Assembly: GCF_037392515.1 (NCBI RefSeq) | Contig: NC_090288.1 | Span: forward strand, 14,613,969 to 14,677,968 | DNA length: 64,000 nucleotides | Reading direction: 5' to 3' | From: Haliotis asinina | Taxonomy: Eukaryota; Mollusca; Gastropoda; Lepetellida; Haliotidae | Shown: positions 1 to 10,400 of the stretch, one piece after another | Position numbering within the stretch: the stretch's first letter is position 1 | Layout of the letters: the number at the start of each line of letters is the position of its first letter | Made by a program: the position numbers and the translations under genes | Notes under the pieces: model-generated | What the model saw: the letters and a program-made list of their open reading frames with translations, nothing else | The model's database searches: none | What the model was told of the DNA's origin: nothing

Positions 1-1044
1 AATGTGTTTGTATCATTTCTATTATTTCATGGGGCTGAGTTCAGTCGTCTTTCCTACAGCCAGTTCAGATTTCTTAAGGCATGCTTGAAGTTCAGGGGTT
101 ATAGCAGCTTATGTTGTTATGCACTGTATGGCTTGGTGGTCATCATGTCGGTCACTGGATTTTCTGGTCCAAACTCAGTTATTACAGACCTGTCGTGCAG
201 CTGGAATATTGTGTATGTCATTGGAAAATAGACAAGAAGCAAAAATGTTTGTGGCATGTGGAACTAGTTTGGATTTTTCAGAGGAAGTAGGGATGACGAT
301 GATTTTATGCCATTTTTAGCAATATTCCAGCAGTATCAGTGCAAGAAACACTACAAATGTGCCTAATTTATGGGGGAATCAAACTGTGGCATCAGTGAGC
401 CATGTGATCTCTGAGATATCCCACAGAGGGCATTACCATTGAAGCTGTAGCTGAAAGGGTGATCTCTCTCAAGTAATTTTCTTTCTAAGGTTACTTTGGT
501 TTCTATGGCAACCATGTTTAAAACAGCATCTGTAGGTTCTATATTTTCACTTAAATTTGAAAGTTTGTGGATGTTTTTTGAAGCTTTTTAGTAGGTCTTC
601 TATGGGTAACATATTCTTCGAAAATACTGTATTTTGATTTTTTTGTTTAGATACAGTCCTGAGCTGATGATAACTTGATGACTGGACAGTGTCTTTGTTA
701 TATGTGAACAATTCCATGGCATGTTTTACCATTGCAGATCCAAAAACACAATTTAGTTGGTGATCATCCCAGCATCAAAGTGCAAATACAATATTTATTT
801 CCTTTCATCACTTTATTTGAAGTTTTTAACTTCCAGTGTGAATTTATGTGACTTCTTTTCAGGTAGAAATCATACCTGTTTTGTTTATGATCACTGTGGC
901 ACTTCATGAACAATCATATGATGTTAGCTTTAGCTTTTATGATGAAATCATATAATGTTGCATTTGTTGTCATTGCAGAGAATTTGCTTGATGTTATTAA
1001 TTTTTTCCATAAAAAGTGCTTTTTACTATGTTTCATGCAATATT

Positions 1045-1213
1045 CCGGGGTAGCCTGGGGTAGCCTAGTGGATAACGCGTTCACTCGTCATGCCGAAGTC
1101 CCAGGTTCGATTCTCCACGTGGGCACAGTGTGTGAAGCCCATTTTCTGGTCACCCCTGTCGTGATATCGCTGGAATATTGCTAAAAGCAGTGTAAAACTA
1201 AACTCACTCACTC
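1045..1213 (+). repeat. tRNA-derived SINE
   Basis: The head has a pol III A box (TAGCCTAGTGG, 1061-1071) and a B box (GGTTCGATTC, from 1104) at tRNA spacing. A body follows with the block CGCTGGAATATTGCTAAAAG, ending in a CACTCACTC tail. Partial copies of the same family occur, mostly inverted, at 3620-3785, 5010-5165 and 6160-6300, and directly at 12285-12441. This is a typical mollusc dispersed SINE. Confidence 0.75.
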
Positions 1214-2884
1214 TTATTTTTTCCTCAAACTTTTATACAAATACTAATACTGTTGTGATGAAAATTCTCAATTCAGGACCATTTGGAAAATGTGCAGGTG
1301 TACATTCCTTGGCATATTAATAAACAGCTATTATCATGGAGTAGTTTTATTATCATGAAAGTTAACATGTTTTTGTTTCACTCTGATATTTCAGGATGTT
1401 CTTGTTTCAGGAAGGTTTGCTTCTGATCATGGCTTAGATATCAATGAAATCTCCACTAGCAAAGGCGTTGACTATAATAACAAATACCCTTGTATTTTGC
1501 TAGGAGGTCATTAAATGGTAAGATGGTGACTTATGTCCAGTGTTTCTGATGATCATGTCTTTTGCATTTGTTATGTAGGATCATTGAATCCTGTATCGAG
1601 TACAGGGATTGCACATTCGGGCATATCATTTGCATATTCGCATCTGGACAATGACTTCTTGTTACTGATGCACCTGTGCAAAACAACATTGTGTTTGTGC
1701 CACAACATAATGGTATCATCTTTGTCAAAACTGCAGTATTAGCACTTTGGGTGGCGATTTCACAGTGAAATCAACATTGTAGCCAAAGCTCCAATCCAAT
1801 CAAAGTTTCTTTCTCAAAAACCACCCATGGTGGTACAAAAGAATACAAATATACATATATATATTACATAAAAGGAAAAGAATGGTGATATCAGTAACAT
1901 TGGTCAGGTTAACTTTCCAAAAACAATATGTAACTATTTTGACAGATTTTTCAATTCTGACTGTTTCCTCCTTCAGGTTAAGCTTTTGTATTTGTACATA
2001 TTTGGCCACTTAAAATAAAATTCATTAGCATAAAGACAACATTCTCTTTCAAAGTCTGTACATACATATAATGTATTTCATTAGGAGGCGATGTCATTAT
2101 ACGCTGACAGCTTGGAGTGTTGTTCATGCTATCGACCACTGGCCTTCCTTAGCAATTTTAAACCAACCAGAATATTGGCTATTGGAAAAATATATTTGCC
2201 TTGTGTTTAAGACCTAACTGTTGATTCTAAAATCTGGAATGCATAGTGAGTAATTTGTTGTAAAAATAATTTCAATTTAATTTTAGAACAATTTCAGTAA
2301 CTGATATATATTTATTACTGGCCTGTGGAAGGTACTGCAGTGGACTATTTTTATGGCAATATTACACTGTGTAATACTGCTTGATGTATGACGTCATGAT
2401 GGTTTACAGTTGACATAGTGGTTTACAGTTTTTATCAAACTTACTGTGATGCCAAATCATTAACTTGTTTAATGAAATGGTATTACAGGGAGGTGAGCTT
2501 AGTATCTTCTACATTTGCACCAGTCACTAAATATCTGAATATCCATCAGTTTTCAAAAATACTCAGTTTGCTGTGGCCTGACCGTGTTCAAGTGGAATCT
2601 TTGAACAGCACTAGGTGAACAAATACCATTAAAAATCAGATGAAACACACAGGAAGCAATCATTGTACTGTACAGATCCCTTGCTGCAGAATACCATGCT
2701 TAGACTATTGTATATAGATAATGTTACATATTTTTGTGTTGTTTCATACAAGTGATGTGTATCTATTTTATGGCAGTATTGTTCATGTTCCTCAAGTCTG
2801 GAACAAATCTCATGTTAGAGCAAATTATGTATATTTGCCTACTGTGTACAAGTGATTGTATACTCAACCTTTAAAAAAAGTTAC

Positions 2885-2890
2885 AATAAA
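2885..2890 (+). promoter_or_regulatory. Candidate poly(A) signal AATAAA
   Basis: Canonical hexamer in an AT-rich context, with a T/G-rich stretch shortly after it. It would end an upstream plus-strand transcript. There is no coding evidence to tie it to a gene in this window. Confidence 0.35.
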
Positions 2891-3619
2891 GATAGTTTAG
2901 GATGTTGTTCTCGTTTTTATTCAGTTATTTGGAGGAGTACTCCAATCTTTGGTTAGTCTCACAATCATTGGTTGAGGAGATGTAGGAGTAAGAATATACT
3001 ATGAAACATTTACAAAAGTTGACATTTATATAGTTTCAAGCTTTATTTTTATCACTGTCACTACTCTTCAAACACCTTTAAGCATTGGTTTGCCTGGCCT
3101 TCGCAGTTTCCATGGAAAAGCTGAAATATTGCTGACATAGCATGAAACAACATTTAGTCACTAAGGAACCATTCATAATTTATGGCTGTTGGTGCCAGTG
3201 AAAAGGGTTAGTAAGATTTAAATGAACTTAGTCCTCAACAGTATTACATCTACATGGTTTACAAATCCTAGCAACTAATAATTTCAGGTAGAGGAAATTT
3301 TCCTGGCTCAGTTTCATGTGGCAGAGTGACACAACTTACTCAGTAGGCTGCAGTGTGATCTCACCAATGCAATTAATGCAGGTGTAAATAGTAGTGTTGC
3401 ACGATGAAGCCTTGATAGGTAAAGGACAAAGGGTAACAATACCATTACAGGTGACCGTGAAGGCATGGAAGCCAGCACAGATATTACTGACAAAGATCCA
3501 AGCGCTTGGCAGGTTTGTTCCCTTCCCAATTTGACAAATGACAAATTAATTCTCACCAAGAGCCCATACATGTACAAATGTACAATAATGGTTGCACATA
3601 CAAGCTAGATTTGCATACA

Positions 3620-3785
3620 GTGAGTGAATGAGTGAGTGAGTATGGTTTTAACAACATCACGGCAGGGAAGACCAGAAATGGACTTCACATATTGTTCCCA
3701 TGTGGGGAATCGAACTGGGGCCTTTGACGTCTAGAGTGAACGCTTTAACCAATAGGCTACCCCAAAGCCCGAATACTAATTTAAG
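3620..3785 (-). repeat. SINE copy, inverted
   Basis: It starts with GTGAGTGAATGAGTGAGTGA (the reverse of the CACTCACTC tail), passes through the body, and ends with the reverse B box (GAATCGAAC) and the reverse A box (TAGGCTACCCC). It is diverged but complete enough to be assigned to the same family as the copy at 1045. Confidence 0.65.
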
Positions 3786-5009
3786 TTGGTTGGTTTAGCA
3801 TTTACATTTAGAATAAATATGTTTATTACTCCTTTTTAACTTAATAGACTGGGAACGTGGTTTAAGCATATATGGAGTAAATCTTTGTGACAGCAATTCC
3901 GTTACATACGTCTCTGTACCTAACAAAGATTTAAGTTAAATGAGAAATAACTATAACCTGATAGCTTATCACGCCATCATTGAAATTGAATGTCTATCCA
4001 TCTTTGGGATATCATACTCGTAAATATTTTAGTATCACCAATGTCCAATCCAGACAGGAAAATCCTGTTGAAAATGAAACTCTGCCTTTCCAATATGTTC
4101 AGTGTTTTAACCTAATAGATTACAAATAGTTATAGTTGAGTGAGAATCAGTCCAACCCAGTGATGCAAACATCGTTCTCTTAGACACTAAGGAGTGTTAT
4201 CAACACCCATTCTCTCCTGACGCTCTAGATTTTACAATACTTCCTCCCGTTCTACATGACAACTTCTATGGGCTGTGGGATAGTAAGCAAGTAAGTACAA
4301 AAATAACAAGTAATAGCAAGTATTTTGTGTGTTCTTTTCAAAGTGAACGCACCTTTGTACAATAAATGGCATATAAACAACTGTTTTATCTTCAACTGAA
4401 TTTGAGATGTCCTCGAGTCAGTGGTGATGACAAATTAATGTGTCTCCATTAACGTTCTCTGAACTTTGGTGTTGCTAAGCAAAATCATCAGAAATATAGG
4501 GTCTGGCGGTAATGGAAAACAAGCAATTATATGAGTGTGGCCTAATCACCATCTTCAATGATCCCAAGTGGTAATATTTTTCTCAGTTATATAATTAATA
4601 TCCTAGTCACTACTATACCGAAAGCCCATCAAAAATACAAAATTGAAATGTGGTACTATACTTGAACAGATACCGCTTACATGTTCATAATATTTTGAAG
4701 GATGCTCTGACTCAGTTTACATATAATGTTATGTATTTTTACATAATTCATAAACAAAACAAAATGAAATAATTCTGGGATTAGGTACTCATCATTCATC
4801 GATGTTGTCATTCTGTTAAGGACCTACAAAGATTGATTACATATACTGCCACAGTACACGTACGAACACGGATAAGTATACTTTCATTCACATTTTTATA
4901 AAATCGCATTACTCGTTAAAAAGTCACACAAAGTTGTGTTATTTATACCGTCCAAGACCCCGTTCAACAAAACGATCTTAGTGTTAAGATGACTGTAATA
5001 CCCACAGGC

Positions 5010-5215
5010 TTTGCTTTTGTGAGTGAGTGATCCGGTGTTCCGCCCATCTTAGCAATACTCGAGCAATATTAGGGCGGGGTACTCTAGAAATGGGCTTCAC
5101 TCGTCGTGCCCATGTGGGTAATGGAACCCGGATCTTCGTCGTGAGGAGCGAACGTTTCAAGTCGCCTGTTATGGCAAGCATGGGTTGCTGAAGGCCTATT
5201 CTACCCCGGGACCTT
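5010..5215 (-). repeat. SINE fragment plus tail of a second mollusc repeat
   Basis: A GTGAGTGAGTGA start and a SINE body with a diverged B box are followed at about 5160-5215 by a block reading GGCAAGCATGGGTTGCTGAA. The same block closes the repeat in the SEPHS intron at about 11840. This looks like two adjacent repeat families. Confidence 0.55.
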
Positions 5216-5379
5216 CACGGGTCTTGTGTGAATGGTACACATGTTAGAAATGTGACTGTTGTAGAGGCGATTGCTCGATGTCAGGAGGCCAATACAGAAA
5301 TAGCTTCTGTCATAACGACAGGAGAAAGGCATGTTCTCAAGTCTTAAGGGGATATTTAGTATGATTTGTTCCCATATTT

Positions 5380-5485
5380 TGCCAGGAGAATCGACCTTTT
5401 CCCCCCCGGATGGGACTCAACCCTACAAGACTACTAGAATCTCCAGTTTACTCAGAAAGTGTTGTCCCAGGTGTAACGTTCCAGA
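5380..5485 (+). repeat. Diverged relative of the 297-bp tRNA-derived monomer
   Basis: The segment reads through CCGGATGGGACTCAACC, ACTACTAGAAT and TTTACTCAGAAAGTG in the same order as the monomers at 32258-33804. It is an old single copy of that family and shows that the family is dispersed in this genome and not restricted to the array. Confidence 0.5.
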
Positions 5486-5887
5486 AAGCATTCTTAGGCT
5501 AGGCCAACGTCAGAACGCTACCTGGGGTGTTACATTTGACCACTTTCTAAGTGTCATTCTGTATTCTCACTTATACATTTTTGCTGCGTCACCTTCGAGG
5601 TGTGTTTCCCCATTCTGGATGAGTAAGCAGAATTCGCCGTTACATCGAATAAGTGTTGTCAAAATTAACTGAATCAGACGTAAAATAACCAATAGCAAAA
5701 TGTCCACAGTGCTGTGCTAGTCAGTCTCACCGTCCCTGAACCACTTTATTTTCCCTACTGCCATGCCCCTTCTGCACTTCTAAATTCCTAAATGAGCAAG
5801 TCTACATTTCTTCATTTTCTGAATATCTCTCGTCTCCCAGGGGCTTCTTTTCAATTTATATGGGCTAGCTTGTTATCAAAATTATGA

Positions 5888-5962
5888 ATGCGAGCGCGCG
5901 CGCGTGTGCGTGCGTGCGTGCATGCATGTACAGAGAGGGAGAGAGAGAAAAGAAGAGAGAGA
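5888..5962. repeat. Microsatellite (GC/GT/GCGT then GA)
   Basis: Alternating GCGCGC, GTGCGTGC and CATGCATG runs pass into GAGAGAGA. Simple-sequence DNA with no coding content. Confidence 0.8.
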
Positions 5963-6159
5963 GTCTGTTGATGTGCCAGTTAACAGGTAAACCGAAGGAT
6001 CGGCGATAATTAAATTTATGGAGGTGAATAAAAATTGCTCAAGGAAATAAATTACCGCACATAATTTTAAATTCGAGAAGGAATAGTGTAAAGACCAGCA
6101 TACAACCAAGATTAACTCGCAAAAATTGTTATGGCTATACAGTACACTTCTCGTTCAAA

Positions 6160-6300
6160 AGGTGAGTGAGTATGGTTCTAAGCTGCTGTAAGCACTATTT
6201 CAGTAATATTCCAGAAATGGCGTTCACGCATTGTACCCATATTGGGAATCGAACTCGTGTGCCAAATACGCGTTGTGTCGGAAAGTGCACATTGAATCGC
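6160..6300 (-). repeat. SINE fragment, inverted
   Basis: GTGAGTGAGTATGGTTCTAA, then a CAGTAATATTCCAG body and a GGGAATCGAACTCG reverse B box, in the same order as the copy at 3620. Confidence 0.55.
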
Positions 6301-7184
6301 CAAATCTTCGTCTTCGCCCGAGGTCAAAATAAACGTTGGCCCTTAGGCCCGAAGCCGACTGAAAACCACTCGGACACCACAGGTTTTGTTTTCCTAATGG
6401 CGGTCATTTTTTTCATCCCCAGTTATAACTAAAAGTATTAAACGTAGGGTCTACACGTTGTTATCAAGGCCCATAACTTATTTATGGTTCTTATGCCATG
6501 CAGCTCTTCGGGGTTAAGAGCAAACACTTCGATTTTCCATAACCATTTTTAACAAGTAGTGTCGTTTAAATGCTGTCATGTGCACACCCTCAATTTCACA
6601 AGGTAGAAACGACTGGAAATTCATAACCGCTTCATTTCGCTCATAACTACGTTCACCCTTCGTCATAATTATGTCATAGTAAACTTCAAAGAATTGGAAA
6701 GAGACCGAATAATTATATACATATTTACATTACACTAATTCACTTTAACATATCTTGCGTATGATGCTTAGCATTATGATTTATTGCTGAATGTTTTCTT
6801 TGTTTTATTATTATTATTATTTTTAATTATACACAAATTTACTTTCATAAGCTGTATATGACGCTTAGCATCATTATTTATTGTTGAATGCTTTATACTT
6901 TTCAAAAATGTTAATTTTCTTCTCATAAAGTGTCGGGAAAATAAAACATAACTTGGGTTCGTCTATATTGTCGATAATATTTTTACTACATTTTCGTTAC
7001 ATGAAGTCACTCCATGATAGCAGACAGAGTGTCTGTTATACACGAAAAATTAAGCAGAACATCACTATCATAAGATAAAAACTAAAAATCAATGCGTATT
7101 TGTGACATCAAGAAACCCCACCATACTGATTTTTAAAAAAATCAAAACCATTTAGCTGAACATTTCAGCTAAATTACTTCTCCC

Positions 7185-7422
7185 TTTCAAGCCAGCCAGC
7201 CAGTATCTCGCGTCTGTCTGCGCTTTCATCCGGGTCCTGGTCGTTCGCTAGGGAGGTCGCCATATTTTGCTTTGTGGAGAAGAAAACAGCCTAGTGGTTT
7301 GAAAACTTCCTGTTTCTAATAAGCGTTGTATGTTCTTTTAAAGTGGTTTAATTGATTCAATTTTACTCTTTTCTACATTTTTCAGGTTGTTTTCGACCCT
7401 GACAACTGCCAAGCTGGCTGAA
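7185..7422 (+). promoter_or_regulatory. Probable promoter and 5' UTR of selenophosphate synthetase
   Basis: Base composition becomes more G+C and CpG rich at about 7190-7265, unlike the AT-rich flanks. A GTATGT donor-like site at 7328 and a pyrimidine-rich acceptor ending ACATTTTTCAG at 7385 suggest a short intron in the 5' UTR. The coding exon then has 37 untranslated bases before the ATG at 7423. There is no TATA box. The transcription start cannot be placed from sequence alone. Confidence 0.4.
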
Positions 7423-10400
7423 ATGGCATTGCGTCGTCCGTTTGATCCTGCGGCACATGAGTTGGATCCCAATTTCCGACTCACCAAATTTGCTGACCTA
7501 AAGGGATGAGGGTGTAAAGTCCCTCAAGAAGCTCTGCTCAAGCTTCTTGAGGGACTGCAACAGGAAAGCAATGCCCAGGATGCGGAGTCGCAATTTCAAT
7601 ATATGGCGCCCGTTCCCAGGATTGGTAAGATGCATTTATTGATGATTTGTGTGCGTAATTCATTCGAGTCTCATTTCCGTAACATCTCAACTCCGAAACC
7701 CACTTTGAGGCGCTTAATTAGTATTGTCCGCCACAATGACACATCATATGTTTGCTTTGGCGACTTTGCGATGATTTGATTGGTGTTACATAGCCTTTAA
7801 TACGTGTACTAGAACATATGTCTCTTATGTAGGTCATTATTGGGCTCCACCCCTTTCAGACCTCTTCCAACCAAGATGGCGTCAGTAGCCGGGTCTTATT
7901 GTTTGACCACGTGGTGTTATCACATGGCGCGAAACTTAGAACGGTTGAGGCATATCACATGGTTGCCATATAAGCTCATCACGTGACTGACGGGCGGACG
8001 TTTTGTACCCAGAATAAATTACGATTTGTGAACTAGTTACAATATAATATTGAATTTATAAATTGATAGCAAATGATAATAAATATGATTTTTTTACACA
8101 ATACTGTTAAGAGTATTGTGTATCATCCAAAAGCTGATTATCAGAACATTAGCAATAACCGTGATCTGCTGGTGTGTAACACAAATTATTATTTATATAC
8201 AAACTAAGGTTGTTTAAAATAAATAATATTCACAGTCTTTACTCATTCACAATGAAAAAAAGTCACAAAATATAGGTCATAGAAAACCTCAAGGAAAGGT
8301 TATGAATGTGAAAATTGTATCTTTGAACTTTGAAAATATTCACGTCCTTTAAAAAGTCCAAATGCATTTTCCAGGCATTGGAATGGATGCATCGGTCACG
8401 CCTCTGCGTCATGGTGGTCTCTCATTGGTTCAGACAACAGATTTCTTCTACCCTTTGGTTGATGACCCCTACATGCAGGTAACAGAAAACAAGAGAAAAC
8501 ACTGACTGTGAAGGGACCAAAATGGGTTCTACAAATAATACCCCAGATAAAACCTCTAGCCAGAATTAGAACACACAGTAGCTACCCAAGGATAATAATA
8601 AGTCATCTTCTTTGACGTCTCCACACACGAAGTGATTGCTCACACCATTTACTCTGAATCTACTTATTACCCTGGATAACATAAGCTACATTTTGTGCAG
8701 GAAGGTTATAGTCACATGACTTTATCCAAACTGGGTACCCATTTTCTGGTGGGTGAACACTTTTGAAGAAGCTCACTTGCCTGAGGTGAGACCACATGTA
8801 TCACATGCTTCGTTGTGGGTAGGACTGAAGTCACAGAAACTCTGAGGAGTCAAGCTGCCAAATATGGTCACCAATCCAAGGACTGTCCAAGCTCAACGTT
8901 GTTTAACTGAACTGATTTGTGACCTGAGCTCTCTGCACACTCCTGTATGTGGGACAGTTCAACATGCTTTATTAACGTGTGTGCGTGCGTGCGAAAGAGA
9001 GAGCCATTTTCAAGTTTTAGGTTGTTGAATATAGTCTCATGTTACGGGTACTGGATACTTTTCTGTATTCTGAGGGGGCATTTATTCTGTACATGGCTTG
9101 CAGTGAAGGGGGTCACTCACCTTGTACATAAATCTCCATAAAAATCACCACCACCACCACTCATTCCACTAGGTTGACATCCACACAGTACATCACTTAA
9201 AGCTTTTCTTTGATGACAATTTTCTGTAAATCTGCAGAAACCCTCAGGTTTAAATGCGAATCAATCGTTCCTGGACAAAGCTGGGGTGTTGCAGCCCATG
9301 AGACCCCATGAGACCCCATGAGATTTTCCACTGAACTCACTTTCTCCTGTTGCCATCCCTGTTTAGCTGAATTGCATGGCAAGACTGACTGATAGTTCAA
9401 AGGAGTGTTAACTCAGACCCACAAAGAGATTTTTCATTGGAAATGCATTTACACTTTGTCTGCTTTCCACACAGGGCAAGATTGCTTGTGCCAACGTGTT
9501 AAGTGATTTATACGCCATGGGTGTAACAGATTGTGACAACATGCTGATGTTGCTGGGTGTCAGCAACAAGATGTCGGAGAAGGAGAGAGACGTTATTGTC
9601 CCAATGGTGATGAGGGGTTTCAAGGTAATACCGGAAAATGTGATATGGTATCCAAGTTCCTAAGATCTTATTCTGATGAGTTTTTGGTCTGTTGGTGCTA
9701 TAATGTAGTCTTGGCTTTCACCCAAGTTTTAAATTATTATTGAAAACATTTGTGATATTTAAGGCTTTTCATTTGCATTGTTCTAACATGACACCATTTA
9801 TCTGAGAGTACTGGTATGTTCAATTTTTTGGTGATGCCAACTTGCTCTCTCTATAAAACACAAAATTCAACAGAAAACTAAAATATTAGTATTTCTGTAT
9901 GGTGGGACCACATCATCAGCACTGTACCTGAAAATTTACTTGACAAAATCAAAACACCAGTTCGAATTAATTTTATGATTAATACCCAAACTGATTTTGT
10001 ATGTTATATATATATGCCAATTTATTAAAGGCTCAATGTCACACATTTTTTATCCTATCTGGCCAATGTTTTTTAATAGTTGGGGCTTATGCACTCAATA
10101 AAGCTTCCTATTGATGCACTATAAAACATATTAAATACATCCATTGTCCAAAGTCAGTACTTTAGGGGAACAGCTTCCAGGAAGTGAACACTTGCTATAT
10201 ATGTAATTTTAATAATTGCTCCATACATTGAAAACTCTCATACATGGTGTTGGTGTTTCCTGAACTGGTTTCAATCTCAAAGTTGAGCGTATGGTATGGT
10301 ATTCTTTGAGAGCACTCCAAGGGACATAACTCTGTGGGGTTTGCTTAATGAGTTAAGAAATGTAGGGGGTAGCCAGTAGAGGGCACATGTTGCATTGATT

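Larger units (their letters stand above)
1..2900. other. Gene-poor stretch, possible 3' UTR of an upstream gene
   Basis: No convincing coding exon is visible in any frame; open frames are short and AT-rich. An AATAAA hexamer stands at 2885-2890 just after an A-run, so this may be the 3' untranslated end of a plus-strand transcript that begins before the window, but that is only an inference. The stretch contains the intact SINE at 1045-1213 and SINE-tail fragments near 180-215 (plus) and 315-345 (minus), recognised by the shared GCTGGAATATTG-type block. Confidence 0.3.
2891..7180. other. Intergenic stretch without a recognised gene
   Basis: Apart from the SINE fragments and microsatellite listed separately, I see only AT-rich sequence with short unconserved open frames. 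The local run of T/A around 6780-6850 is low complexity. Confidence 0.5.

Noticed and set aside
7507..7509. TGA as a true stop giving a 28-residue peptide
   Set aside because: The family-defining active site and all later domains follow in frame.
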